Source: Actinotignum schaalii (GTDB lineage Bacteria > Actinomycetota > Actinomycetes > Actinomycetales > Actinomycetaceae). Taken from it: a DNA stretch of 64,000 bases. A program made the position numbers and the translations under genes. Position 1 is the stretch's first letter. Every line of letters starts with the position of its first letter. This document shows positions 43,761 through 55,584 of this stretch, in pieces. Location of the stretch: the NCBI RefSeq assembly GCF_000724605.1, contig NZ_CP008802.1:930001-994000 (forward strand), written 5' to 3'. Under the pieces are notes generated by a model. That model made no database searches and was not told the DNA's origin. It was given only the letters and a program-made list of their open reading frames with translations.

Positions 43761-44648
43761 CTAGCTGCCGAGCAGGTGACGCAGCAGGGTACGTACCCCG
43801 GTGGAGCTGCGCTCTTTGAGGGCCCGCGGCAGCAAGGTGGCGGCGTAGAGGCGCGAGGTGGCGTGCAACCGGGCCGCCCGCTGGGCCTTGGTCCAGCCGC
43901 GGCGCTTCATCTCTTCCGCTGCCAGCGCGAAATAGCGCCGTTCCCCGGCGAAGCGGGTGCCGTCCAGCAGCTTGGAGGCGGAGGCGGAAGAATCGTGGCG
44001 GCGGTAACGGAAGCACACGGTCGGCTCCACGAGCATAGAGGCGCCCGCGGCTAGCATATCGACAACGATGGCGAGGTCCTGGATGAGGGGGAAGCCGGGG
44101 CGGAAGGGGGTGGCGCGAATGGTCTCGGTGCGGAAGACGAGCGAGGGCCAGTAAAGCCAATCCCCGGTGAGGAGTACCGCGGCGGCACCTTCACCGGAAA
44201 TAACATTGCCCATACGGGTCGAGCGCTTGCGCAGGGAGGTTTTGATACGGTCCCCGAGCGGAGAGATCACGGTGCCCTGCGCGTCAATGGGGCGCACCCC
44301 GGGCTGAATAATATCGATGGTGGGGTGGGCGGCAATAGCGGCCTGGATGGTGGAAACAAAATTCGGTTCCATCACGTCATCACAGCCCATGAACATCATG
44401 TACTCGGCGGTGGCCAGCTTCAGGCAGGTTTCGTAGTTTTCGGTAATGCCGCGGTTCGTTTCGTTGCGGATATAGGTGATGCGCTCATCATGCAGCTGGG
44501 CGAAGTAGTCGGGAACGCTCTCATCGGGATAGCAATCATCCACCACGGTGAGCTTCCACTCATCGCTATCCTGGGCCAGGACCGATTCCACGGTTTGGAA
44601 GAGGTAGTCCGGGTTCCCCCAGAAGGGCAGCATGATATCGAGGCGCAT
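43761..44648 (-). CDS. GT2 family glycosyltransferase
   Basis: The 295-residue GT2 has MLPFWGNPDYLFQTVESVLA, VVDDCYPDES, MMFMGCDDVMEPNF as metal-site region and LIQDLAIVVDMLAAGA in place of the ED motif. A helical C-terminus of about 60 residues follows. ATG 44648 is chosen at the conserved MRLDIMLPF; the frame reaches 44696. A weak AAAGGA lies upstream. It is divergent from the flippase-like gene. Confidence 0.82.
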   Translation of the reverse strand: MRLDIMLPFWGNPDYLFQTVESVLAQDSDEWKLTVVDDCYPDESVPDYFAQLHDERITYIRNETNRGITENYETCLKLATAEYMMFMGCDDVMEPNFVSTIQAAIAAHPTIDIIQPGVRPIDAQGTVISPLGDRIKTSLRKRSTRMGNVISGEGAAAVLLTGDWLYWPSLVFRTETIRATPFRPGFPLIQDLAIVVDMLAAGASMLVEPTVCFRYRRHDSSASASKLLDGTRFAGERRYFALAAEEMKRRGWTKAQRAARLHATSRLYAATLLPRALKERSSTGVRTLLRHLLGS

Positions 44649-44798
44649 CGGGCGTGATCCTTTCCGTGGCGAAGCGGCTTTCCGTTTCGCCGCCATCCGT
44701 ACTAGCGCCTATTATGGCACGGGCGCGCTCAGGGCGCCGGCCCGGGCGGGCTGGGCGTAGCGCGCCGTTAGCCCGGCCGCCCGAAGCGCCGCGCACCC

Positions 44799-44804
44799 TA
44801 TACT
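44799..44804 (+). promoter_or_regulatory. Candidate -10 element (TATACT)
   Basis: TATACT lies about 30 bp upstream of the flippase-like start codon, in the divergent gap. No clear -35 is visible. Confidence 0.4.
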
Positions 44805-44837
44805 TAAGAAATCCTGCGAAGAGAAAGGCCATCCGTG

Positions 44838-46121
44838 ATGTCCACCGCCGCTGGCCAGAGCTCAGAAACTGCCGGGGCTGCGCTGCCCGTTGCCTTAGGG
44901 GGTGCCTCCGGGGCGCTGTCCGGTTTCTTTATTACGGTGGTGAGTGCGCGCTCGCTCTCCCCTGCCGATAACACCCTATTTTTGACCTTCTGGGCCGCCC
45001 TTTTCGCCATTATTGCCATCGTGGCGGGCCTTCAAAATGAGGTGACGCGGGCGGTGCGCCGGGACCGGGTTGAGAGCCGCGCGGGCGTAGAAAGCCGCGC
45101 CGGCGTGGATTCCGGGGCCGCTGGCCCGCGTTACCGCACTTCGCCGGTTCTTATCTGCGCGGGGGTGGGCGTATGCGCCGCGGTCCTGGTGCTGGCTGCC
45201 ACGCCGCTGTGGCTGCGAGTCTTTCACGGGTTTTCCGGGCGCGGGCTCCTCATTGCTTTTATTGCCCTGGGGGTACTTCTCAATAGCGTGCATTTAGGGC
45301 TCCTCGGAGTTTTCGCGGGGCGCGGGAAGTGGAAGGTTTTCGGTACTCTCACGTCGCTGGAACCGGCCCTGCGTTTCCTCTTCATTGCGGTGGCCGGATA
45401 CCTCAGCCTTGCGCTCCACCTCTACGCACTCGCCTGCGTACTGGCCTGCGGCACCTGGCTGCTGCTCAGCGCCGCGCCGGGAGTGCGGGCTTTGGCACGC
45501 ACCCGCATTAATATTGCGCCGCGGGGCTTGGTGCGCCGCCTCCTGCTGGCCATGGCCGCGACCGGGGCCAGCGCGCTTCTTATTAACGGTTTTCCGCTCC
45601 TCATGAGCCTGACCACCGAGCCGGTGGTGTTCTCTGAGGCAGCCCCGCTTATCCAAGCGGTGTCCGTGACTCGGGCTCCCCTCATGCTTCCCCTGGTGGC
45701 TTTCCAGTCCATGGTGATCACGGTTTTTGTCCAGCACCCCGAACGCACCCGCGGCTATTTGCTGCGCCTGGCCGTTATTGTGGGCGGAATTGGCGGGATT
45801 GGCGCCCTGGCTGCTGCCGCGTGCGGCCCGTGGCTCATGGCGGTTATTTTCGGGCCGGCTTATGCGAATACGCCCCTGATCCTGGGATTCTTGGTGCTTG
45901 CCGCGGCCTGCCTGGCTCTTCTTACCTTGACCGGGGCGGTGGCGCTGGCTGCCGATCACCACCGGCTCAATATTCTGGGGTGGTGCGTGGCCCTGGCGGT
46001 CTCCGTCGCCATTATGCTTCTGCCCGTTTGCCTGGAAACGCGCACGGTTACCTCCCTGGTGGTGGGCCCGCTGCTGGGGAGCATCTGCCATATCCTCGGC
46101 CTGGTGCGCCGCACTCGATAG
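44838..46121 (+). CDS. Polysaccharide flippase-like membrane protein (MOP/Wzx type)
   Basis: The 427-residue protein has about 12 hydrophobic segments and the layout of Wzx/MATE-type exporters (LGGASGALSGFFITVVSARS at the start). It probably flips lipid-linked sugar units across the membrane. A cytoplasmic loop near residue 80 carries three in-frame 6-residue repeats (VESRAG, VESRAG, VDSGAA). ATG 44838 or GTG 44835 can start it, with GAGAAAGG upstream. Family assignment rests on topology more than motifs. Confidence 0.65.
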   Translation: MSTAAGQSSETAGAALPVALGGASGALSGFFITVVSARSLSPADNTLFLTFWAALFAIIAIVAGLQNEVTRAVRRDRVESRAGVESRAGVDSGAAGPRYRTSPVLICAGVGVCAAVLVLAATPLWLRVFHGFSGRGLLIAFIALGVLLNSVHLGLLGVFAGRGKWKVFGTLTSLEPALRFLFIAVAGYLSLALHLYALACVLACGTWLLLSAAPGVRALARTRINIAPRGLVRRLLLAMAATGASALLINGFPLLMSLTTEPVVFSEAAPLIQAVSVTRAPLMLPLVAFQSMVITVFVQHPERTRGYLLRLAVIVGGIGGIGALAAAACGPWLMAVIFGPAYANTPLILGFLVLAAACLALLTLTGAVALAADHHRLNILGWCVALAVSVAIMLLPVCLETRTVTSLVVGPLLGSICHILGLVRRTR

Positions 46122-46184
46122 CGCGCTAGCGCCGGAGCGGCGCGCGGGTACCATGGAGACTACTGAGCTGACCTAGGAGGAATC

Positions 46185-47174
46185 ATGGCACGGGTATCCG
46201 TTATCACTCCCGCCTACCGCGGTGAGGACACTATTCGGCGCGCGGTTGTATCGGTCCTGGGCCAAACCATGCCCGATGTGGAGCTCATCGTTGTGGATGA
46301 TCACTCCCCGGATAACACCGCCGGCGTGCTGCGCGACCTGGAAAAAGAACTTGCCGATAACCGCCTCACCGTGATCTACCACGAGAACAATACCGGGGTA
46401 TCCGGGGCCCGCAACTCCGCCCTTGCGCGCGCCTCCGGGGACTATATTGCTTTCCTTGACGGGGATGATTACTGGGAAGCCACCTATCTGGAACGCATGC
46501 TACGTGAGGTAGAAAACGTGCCCGATACCGATGTGGTGTGCTGCGGGCGCACCATTCACCTCTCCAACGGCCAGACGCGCACCGAACATTCCCGTTTCCT
46601 CGGCACCCTGGCGGGCCCGGAGGCGGTACGTGCCTTCCTTACCGATAACCTCACCCCGTTCCTCTGGGATAAGCTTTTCGCCGCTGCCACTTTCCAGGAC
46701 CTACGTTTCCCCGAGCATATTCACCGCGGGGAAGACCAGGTTGTTGCTGCAATAGCACTCTCCCGGGCGCGGCGCGTCACCTCAATTCCCGATGCCCTGG
46801 CCAATTACGTGGTGGGCACCCAGTCCCTCACCTGGGGTCGCGTTCCCGATCCGCAAGAATACGAGGATGCCGCACGTTTCCTAGCCGAGCAACTCGGGCC
46901 GGAATGGATGGCAGAACCGGAGAACCTTTCCGCTTTTTTGGTGTACCGCACCCTCGCCATGATGATCTTGGCGCAATCAGCCATGCGTTCGGAGAAAGAC
47001 ACCGCCGATATTGTGCGCGCGGCGCGGCGCGCTATTAGCTTGCCCATGCTGCGCGCTACCGCGCAGGCCCGCCCGCAGCTGGCAGCCGGAGCCGCCCTGC
47101 TGCGTACCTGCCCGGCGCTCTACCGCAAGATCTACCTGCGCTACGTGCGCAGCACCTACGCCATCGCAGATTAA
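46185..47174 (+). CDS. GT2 family glycosyltransferase
   Basis: The 329-residue enzyme has VSVITPAYRGEDTIRRAV, VVDDHSPDNTAG, GVSGARNSALARASGDYI, FLDGDDYWEATYLERML (metal site) and HIHRGEDQVVAAIAL. This is the pattern of CpsJ/EpsJ-like GT2 proteins. A strong TAGGAGGAATC precedes the ATG. It lies 63 bp after the flippase-like gene and may be co-transcribed. Confidence 0.88.
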   Translation: MARVSVITPAYRGEDTIRRAVVSVLGQTMPDVELIVVDDHSPDNTAGVLRDLEKELADNRLTVIYHENNTGVSGARNSALARASGDYIAFLDGDDYWEATYLERMLREVENVPDTDVVCCGRTIHLSNGQTRTEHSRFLGTLAGPEAVRAFLTDNLTPFLWDKLFAAATFQDLRFPEHIHRGEDQVVAAIALSRARRVTSIPDALANYVVGTQSLTWGRVPDPQEYEDAARFLAEQLGPEWMAEPENLSAFLVYRTLAMMILAQSAMRSEKDTADIVRAARRAISLPMLRATAQARPQLAAGAALLRTCPALYRKIYLRYVRSTYAIAD

Positions 47175-47249
47175 TAGCGGATTGCGAGCAGAGTAGGAAC
47201 GGCTTAAGCGCGAATTGGGAGCGGCCTAGGAGCGAACTAGGGGTGGTGC

Positions 47250-48026
47250 TTAGAAAGCCCAGCGCCATCCCGATCCCGGCACGCCCCAGGGATTGTAGAC
47301 CAGGTATCCGTGCTCCAGGGAGGTTTCCAGGACCACCTTGCCAGCCGCGCTTTCCCCCGGGTTGATAAAGGGGGTGACCCGCTCCGCGGTGGAATAACAT
47401 CCGTAGGATGCCACCGTGTGGCTATCTTCCTGGATATTTCCTTCCCGGTCCGTGAGATGGAAAGCATCCCGATCCAGGGTGAGGAAGGGAGCATCCGGGT
47501 CGTAGGAAGCATAATCAGCTGCCATCTGCGCGCTGAGATCAACCACGAGGAAGGTGCCGTTCTCAGGAGTGAAAACAGCCGGCTCCGCGATGCGCGAGGG
47601 GCACTCCTGTGCTCGGATAATATCCGTGACTGTCAAAGTGAATGCCGCCCGGGTGGCGCCGTCGACCGAAAGCCCTACCGGCACCCCAAGCTGAGCTTCC
47701 ACGTCTCCGCTGGGCGCAACCGCAACCGGGCGACCACCTTCAGAACCGTCAGAACCGTCGGTTACGGCGGCGCGGTCTTGCATAGTACTGTTCTCGGTAC
47801 CGGACGCCCCGGAGACTCCCGGAACGCTCGGCGCGGCGGTAGCCACCGGAATCGGGGTCACCGGATCAGGATCCCCCACCGCAACGCTGGAACATCCGCC
47901 TAAGCCAAGAACCGCTACCGCGCCGATAATGGCGAGCGAGCTTCCTAGTGCCCGGCGGCGCAGGCCAGGGATGGAAGAAGGAGTGGTGTGAGAATTCTGC
48001 ATCGTCTCATCGTCTTTCTTTTTCAT
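47250..48026 (-). CDS. Lipoprotein, DUF4352-like fold suspected
   Basis: The 258-residue protein has a basic N-terminus and a lipobox GLGGC with C45 as lipidation site, then a Pro/Ser/Gly-rich tether (about 48-105). The C-terminal 150 residues contain ENGTFLVVDLSAQMAADY, followed by PFLTLDRDAFHLTDREGN. That order resembles DUF4352 immunoglobulin-like domains, which bind proteins at the cell surface; the assignment is by pattern only. It starts 12 bp after the stop of the repeat protein gene, so the two probably form one operon. Confidence 0.65.
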   Translation of the reverse strand: MKKKDDETMQNSHTTPSSIPGLRRRALGSSLAIIGAVAVLGLGGCSSVAVGDPDPVTPIPVATAAPSVPGVSGASGTENSTMQDRAAVTDGSDGSEGGRPVAVAPSGDVEAQLGVPVGLSVDGATRAAFTLTVTDIIRAQECPSRIAEPAVFTPENGTFLVVDLSAQMAADYASYDPDAPFLTLDRDAFHLTDREGNIQEDSHTVASYGCYSTAERVTPFINPGESAAGKVVLETSLEHGYLVYNPWGVPGSGWRWAF

Positions 48027-48038
48027 GACGTCATCCCC

Positions 48039-50517
<2,479 letters not shown>

Positions 50518-50528
50518 AGCGCCCCGGC

Positions 50529-50572
50529 CCGGCTCATCGGCACTGCCAGCATGAGCTGCTTGCATGAGCCGG
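50529..50572 (+). terminator. Possible terminator after rmlB
   Basis: CCGGCTCAT (50529-50537) pairs with ATGAGCCGG (50564-50572) around a 26-nt loop that itself contains ATGAGC. CTTTCC follows. It starts 12 bp after the rmlB stop. Confidence 0.4.
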
Positions 50573-50737
50573 CTTTCCGCTGCCCCGTTCGCACTTCTCC
50601 GATGCGCACCCTGAGTGCCGCGAGGAGCGCGAGCGGGGCTGCGCTATGCATGGGAGCCTACGCGAGGGCACCTATCCGTGGCACCCTCGCCGCGGCCCCC
50701 TTCCGTGTCCCACCGGGCCGCCGCGCGGCAGTACGGC

Positions 50738-50743
50738 TATACT
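50738..50743 (+). promoter_or_regulatory. Candidate -10 element (TATACT) of the UDP-glucose dehydrogenase gene
   Basis: TATACT lies 27 bp before the ATG at 50771, with TAGGAG as ribosome binding site between them. No clear -35 is visible. Confidence 0.45.
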
Positions 50744-50770
50744 GAACGCAACCCAAGAGCTAGGAGCATC

Positions 50771-51937
50771 ATGCAGATTGCTGTGATCGGGCTGGGCTAC
50801 GTGGGCTTGGCCAACGCCGTCCTTCTTGCCCAACACCACGATGTTGTCGGATCGGATCTCAATCCCGCGAAAGTGGATGCGATTAACGCCCGCACGTCCC
50901 CGATCCAGGATGCCAAAATCGAAGAGTTCCTCGCCACGAAACCTCTTTCGTTGCGGGCTACCACCTCGAATATTGAGGCGCTTGCGGGTGCTGATTACGC
51001 CGTAATCGCCACCCCCACCGATTACGATACGGAGACCAATGCCTTCGATACGGCCTCTGTTGAAAGTGCGATTGCGCAGGTAGCTGAGGCGAATCCCGGC
51101 GCCGTCGTCGTTATTAAATCCACTATCCCCATCGGTTTTACCGCGCGGATGCAAGAAACGTTCCCGCAGTTGCGCATCGTCTTTTCCCCGGAGTTTTTAC
51201 GCGAAGGCAAGGCGCTGCACGATAATCTCAACCCGTCGCGCATTGTTGTTTCGGGCGACGACGCCGCAGCTGCCCACTTCGCCCAGCTGCTGAGCGAGGG
51301 AGCTGAAGCGCGCGACGTCCCGATTATCCAGGTGGGAACCCGGGAAGCCGAAGCGATTAAGCTCTTCTCCAATACGTATTTGGCCATGCGGGTGGCTTAT
51401 TTCAACGAGCTGGATTCTTTCGCGATGGCGCGCTCCCTCAACGCCGCGGAGATTATTCGCGGGGTGGGTCTCGATCCGCGTATCGGGGATCATTACAATA
51501 ATCCCTCCTTCGGCTACGGCGGCTACTGCCTGCCCAAGGACACCAAGGAATTACGCGCTGATTTCGAAGGCGTACCCGAAAATCTCATGTCCGCGATCGT
51601 GGAATCGAACGACACCCGGATTGACTTCCTGGCTACCCGCCTGGCCGGGGCCGGCTACGCCACGGTGGGCATCTACAAGGTCGCGATGAAATCGGGCTCG
51701 GATAATCACCGGGCTTCGGCGGCCCTCAGCCTCGCGGCGCACTTGCGGGCGCGGGATGTGGAGGTGCTCGTTTACGATCCGGCACTACAACCGGGCGGCC
51801 TCGGGGATATTCCGGTGCTGGATTCCTGGGAAGAATTCCAGGATCGCGCGGATGTGATCATCACGAATCGCCTGGATGGCACCATGCCGGAAACCTCCAC
51901 CCCGGTGCTCACCCGCGATATTTTCGGGCGGGACTAA
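50771..51937 (+). CDS. ugd: UDP-glucose/nucleotide-sugar 6-dehydrogenase
   Basis: The 388-residue enzyme oxidises UDP-glucose (or a similar nucleotide sugar) to the uronate. IAVIGLGYVGLANAVLLA opens the NAD domain, IKSTIPIGFT and SPEFLREGKALHDNLNPSR follow, and the catalytic cysteine is in FGYGGYCLPKDTKEL. Length is typical. ATG 50771 has TAGGAG upstream. It indicates that the surface glycan may contain an acidic sugar. A strong hairpin follows the stop. Confidence 0.88.
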   Translation: MQIAVIGLGYVGLANAVLLAQHHDVVGSDLNPAKVDAINARTSPIQDAKIEEFLATKPLSLRATTSNIEALAGADYAVIATPTDYDTETNAFDTASVESAIAQVAEANPGAVVVIKSTIPIGFTARMQETFPQLRIVFSPEFLREGKALHDNLNPSRIVVSGDDAAAAHFAQLLSEGAEARDVPIIQVGTREAEAIKLFSNTYLAMRVAYFNELDSFAMARSLNAAEIIRGVGLDPRIGDHYNNPSFGYGGYCLPKDTKELRADFEGVPENLMSAIVESNDTRIDFLATRLAGAGYATVGIYKVAMKSGSDNHRASAALSLAAHLRARDVEVLVYDPALQPGGLGDIPVLDSWEEFQDRADVIITNRLDGTMPETSTPVLTRDIFGRD

Positions 51938-51977
51938 AACCGCTACTCAAGCACAGCGGCGCGCTTAGGCCTAGAGG

Positions 51978-52023
51978 TACGGGCCGGGGATCCCGCTTCA
52001 CAGCGAAGCATCCCCGGCCCGTA
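51978..52023. terminator. Bidirectional terminator between ugd and the amidase gene
   Basis: TACGGGCCGGGGAT (51978-51991) and ATCCCCGGCCCGTA (52010-52023) form a perfect 14-bp stem. The enclosed GCTTC/GAAGC forms a second short stem. It lies between two convergent stops (51937 and 52055). Confidence 0.85.
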
Positions 52024-52054
52024 TGTCATAACCGAAACTAGCGCCTATCGGCGC

Positions 52055-54397
52055 TTAGCGCGAGCGCACCACCCCGAGGGTTTGGCCGCCCTGGCCATCC
52101 CAATCACCGAAGATGACCATATCGCTGTGACGCCCGTAGGTAACATCTTCTACTACTTCCGGGCCGTTGAGCGGGCCGCGCACCACGTACACATTCCCGC
52201 GGCGAACCACGAGGGTGGAGCGCTGGGGCTCAATCTTCGCGGCGAGCACCTCATCGCCCGGGTTCCCGTAGGCCATTTCCCCGGAGACCGCACTGGTGGC
52301 CAGGTTATCGGTGAAAATAAAGACGTTGCCGCGCCGCACCGCCAGGGTGTCCACACCGTCACCGTTCCAATCACCCACCAGCCAGGTGTCCCCCGGGTTG
52401 CCGAAGCAGTAGACCTTATCGGCCGGGCCAGAGGTGAGGGAATTGCGCACGAGCAGCAGGTTGCCGCGCCGCACCGCGAAGGTATCCACGCCGTCGCCAT
52501 CCCAGTCGCCTACGAACACTTCGTCATCGGCACGCCCGAAGCTGAAGACCCGGGTAGCAACCCCGGAGGTGAGGGTATCGCGCACGTGGAAAATATTGGA
52601 GCGCCGAATCGCCAGGGTATCGCGCCCATCAGCATTCCAGTCGCCGGTGAGGATTTCATCGCCGCGCAGGCCGTAGTCCATCACAATATCGGCGGTGCGC
52701 CCCCAGCCATTAGCGAGGAAGAAGCGCGGTGGGAAAGGTGCCACATTGGAGGACGGGCGCGGATTGCTCGGCGCGGGAGCCGGCGGGGCAGGGGCCGGGG
52801 CCGGTGGCTGAGTGGGGCGCGGCGCGGGCTGCGTCGTCGTACCACTACCGGAACGCAACTGCGTATAGATACGGTAGGCGTTCTCACGAATGGAGCCGAT
52901 GGAATCGTAAATCGTGCCCGGGCAGGAAGTATTGCCCACATCGCGGTGCCCCACGATACGCGGCATCGCTTCGCCGGAACGGTAGCGCGCCGAATTATTG
53001 CGCTGCGGAATGGTCAACGAGGTAGTGCCGCGCGGATCCAGGCCCGCGAGCGCGAATTTCCAGCCGGCCACATCCGCGAGGGTGTTAAGAATGGTTTGCG
53101 AGGGGCGGTGGTCCGCGGTGAACGTGCCGAGGACGGACACGCCCATGGTTCCGGTATTGCGCCCGGCGGCGTGCGCACCAATGGCCATGGTGCCGTCCTG
53201 GGATTGCAGGGTGCCGTAGCGCCCTTCCCACTTGCCGCCGTATTTATCGACGATCACGTTATAGCCAATATCTCCCCAATCGCGGGTGACGGCATGGAAC
53301 GCGTAAATCCCGCGGATAACACGCGGTACTCCGGCCTGGGTGTAGTTATTCGAGCCGGCGGTGTGGTGGATAACCATGCCCTGGAAGGTGGCGTATTCGA
53401 CCGGCCAGGTCATGAGGGAGCCATCCGCGCCCCAATCGGCGCGGGTGTGGATCCCGCGAGTGCCGATGCGGTTGGTCCAATCGCGGGCGGTGGGCAGCAG
53501 GCCGTTCGCAACCACGCTGCCCTGCTCCAGGGTGCCCCCGCCACGCGCGGCGGAAAGCGAAGCCCCCAGCGCCGGAATCTCTTCCTCCCCTTCTTCGGGA
53601 TTGACCACCGGATCGGTTTCCGTCCCCCGTTCGGGCAGAATCGGCGCGGTTTCGGCCTCCTCCACCTCCACGGTGTCACCCTCGGCGGTGTAGGCAATAT
53701 CGATGCGCAGGCCAGCCGGAAGCGGGCCCTCGCCCTGGGTAATACGCACCTGAATACCGGTGGACTCCCCCGAGACGTTGTACTCCGTGCCGGGCCGTTC
53801 GCGCTCGGTTTGGGATTCCTCGCCCACTTCGTACCAATCCGACCACTGCTCCCCATCCAGGGTACGCATCTCAATGGAGGCACCCTCGGGCAGGCTCTCC
53901 CCGCGGTTCCAGGTCAGCCCGGCCACCGCGAAGGGTTCATCCACCCGCACCGGGCTGGTGAAGACGGCGTAGTTATCGGCCAGCTCCGCACCGGCTGCAC
54001 TATCCTCGGCTCCGTTGTCAGAGTCCCCGTTTTCGGTGCCTTCGTTTTCGGTTCCCGCGGCACGCAGTACATTCGTGCGCACCGCATTCGGTACGACGCC
54101 GCCCGCGCGCCCGGCACTCGCTTCTTGGGCGGGTTCGGCTTCCCCGGTGGGGTGCGCTGCCTCGCGAGGCCCGGATTCCTTAGTTTCCTTAGTGGAGCTG
54201 GGCTTGCTCTCCGCTTCTTCATCAATTTGCGCGGTGGCGGTGGTGGTGAGATCCCCCGCTTCGGTTGTTAGCGGAATAACAATACTTCCCTGTGCATCAT
54301 CGTTCTCGGCAAAAGCGTAGCCCACAATCGGGACGGCAAGGCCCGCACTCGCGAGCGCCAGCACGGTTCCTAGAACAAGACCGCGACGTTTGGTCAT
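52055..54397 (-). CDS. Secreted N-acetylmuramoyl-L-alanine amidase (PGRP type) with C-terminal repeats
   Basis: The 780-residue exported protein has a signal peptide (about 1-30), an acidic disordered stretch and a beta-rich domain (about 140-255). An amidase_2/PGRP domain (about 315-505) follows. Zinc ligands are visible as H344 (in VIHHTAG), H484 and C492 (in VGHRDVGNTSCPG). A Pro-rich linker (about 525-550) leads to five repeats of about 47 residues (GDWDGDGVDTFAVRRGN type) that resemble FG-GAP/VCBS blades. It should cleave the lactyl-stem peptide bond of peptidoglycan. ATG 54397 is chosen for GGAGGG upstream. The same repeats occur in the frameshifted protein at 48039. Confidence 0.88.
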   Translation of the reverse strand: MTKRRGLVLGTVLALASAGLAVPIVGYAFAENDDAQGSIVIPLTTEAGDLTTTATAQIDEEAESKPSSTKETKESGPREAAHPTGEAEPAQEASAGRAGGVVPNAVRTNVLRAAGTENEGTENGDSDNGAEDSAAGAELADNYAVFTSPVRVDEPFAVAGLTWNRGESLPEGASIEMRTLDGEQWSDWYEVGEESQTERERPGTEYNVSGESTGIQVRITQGEGPLPAGLRIDIAYTAEGDTVEVEEAETAPILPERGTETDPVVNPEEGEEEIPALGASLSAARGGGTLEQGSVVANGLLPTARDWTNRIGTRGIHTRADWGADGSLMTWPVEYATFQGMVIHHTAGSNNYTQAGVPRVIRGIYAFHAVTRDWGDIGYNVIVDKYGGKWEGRYGTLQSQDGTMAIGAHAAGRNTGTMGVSVLGTFTADHRPSQTILNTLADVAGWKFALAGLDPRGTTSLTIPQRNNSARYRSGEAMPRIVGHRDVGNTSCPGTIYDSIGSIRENAYRIYTQLRSGSGTTTQPAPRPTQPPAPAPAPPAPAPSNPRPSSNVAPFPPRFFLANGWGRTADIVMDYGLRGDEILTGDWNADGRDTLAIRRSNIFHVRDTLTSGVATRVFSFGRADDEVFVGDWDGDGVDTFAVRRGNLLLVRNSLTSGPADKVYCFGNPGDTWLVGDWNGDGVDTLAVRRGNVFIFTDNLATSAVSGEMAYGNPGDEVLAAKIEPQRSTLVVRRGNVYVVRGPLNGPEVVEDVTYGRHSDMVIFGDWDGQGGQTLGVVRSR

Positions 54398-54613
54398 TTT
54401 TCCCTCCGGTTCACGCCGCCCGCCACGATGAGAACTCATACGGGCAGCTTCCAGACTTACCTTACGGCAAAAGTCCCAATTTTCACACCCTTAACTCCGC
54501 TTTACTTTAACCTCATAAAAATACATCGGTGTTATTCGATTGAGGTCGCGGAGTGAGGGGTGGAGCCGCCTCGCGGATACTCGCAGCTCCGGTGTGATTT
54601 TAATACGTTTTAG

Positions 54614-55471
54614 TTAGTGAGAACGACGACGCGCCGCGCGGGCCGCCCGCACGTGCAGCTGCGCCCGCAAGGCGAGCCCGCCCCGGATCGCCCAGCGCAG
54701 GGGCGCCTGCCAGGGGCGCGCGTACACGCTATCGATATAGTGCGCCGCGCTGCGGTGGTGTTCGCGCAGCATGGCGGCCGGTTGGTCTTTCCAGGAGGCA
54801 CCCTGGGAGTGGATTACTTCCGCTTCTGGGAGGAACACCGAGTGCCAGCCCGCCCGGGCCAGGGCCTCCCCCAGGGCCACATCCTCGAAGAACATGAAAT
54901 AGGAATCGTCGAAACCACCCACGGCTTCGAAGGCTTCCCTGCGAAGCAGCAGGCAGGCCCCGGAGAGCCAGTCCACCGGGTGGGCGCGGGTGACATCCGC
55001 ATTGGAGCGGTAGGAGCGGGAGAAGGGATTATTCGGCCAGATATTCCCAAGCAGCGCGTGCCCCACCCCGGAAATGATGCGCGGGAATTGGCGGGCCGAA
55101 GGGTAGATCTCCCCTTCCGGAGTGCGAATGAGCGGGCCGAGCGCTCCGGCCCGTGGGAAGCGTTCCGCCCCGCGCACCAGGGCGTCGAGGGAGCCGGGGG
55201 TGAACACCACATCGGGATTGGCCACCACCAGCCACTCACCGGTAAAGCCCCGGGCTCCGCGGTTGGCGGCCCGGCCGTAACCGATATTTTCGCCGGTGCG
55301 CACCACCTGCGCCCCGTGGGCGCGGGCTACCCGATCCACTTCGCCGTGCTCGGAGCCGTTATCCACGATGATGCATTCGTGAGCTTCCTGCAGGGCTGCC
55401 GGGAGGGAGGCGAGAAAAGCTTCCAGTTCCGGCCCGGGATTGAAAGCCACGGTGATGACACGAATGCGCAT
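54614..55471 (-). CDS. GT2 rhamnosyltransferase, WbbL-like
   Basis: The 285-residue enzyme has RVITVAFNPGPELEAFL, CIIVDNGSEHGEV, ENIGYGRAANRGARG, VVANPDVVFTPGS as metal site and FMFFEDVALGEALARAGW with the catalytic ED. This pattern fits WbbL, which adds L-rhamnose to GlcNAc-PP-decaprenol in linkage-unit synthesis, but other rhamnosyltransferases look alike. The ATG has AGGA directly upstream and a TAGGCT box six bases away. It is divergent from the LCP ligase genes, which suits a wall-linkage role. Confidence 0.82.
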   Translation of the reverse strand: MRIRVITVAFNPGPELEAFLASLPAALQEAHECIIVDNGSEHGEVDRVARAHGAQVVRTGENIGYGRAANRGARGFTGEWLVVANPDVVFTPGSLDALVRGAERFPRAGALGPLIRTPEGEIYPSARQFPRIISGVGHALLGNIWPNNPFSRSYRSNADVTRAHPVDWLSGACLLLRREAFEAVGGFDDSYFMFFEDVALGEALARAGWHSVFLPEAEVIHSQGASWKDQPAAMLREHHRSAAHYIDSVYARPWQAPLRWAIRGGLALRAQLHVRAARAARRRSH

Positions 55472-55584
55472 GGTCCTAGCCTAGCCGAGCGCGCCGCTGC
55501 CCGCCGCCGCACTCGCGTGGAGGCGGGGGCACGGGCCCGCTTCCACACACCGCCGCGCACCCGCTGGCGCCCGCCCGCGCCACC

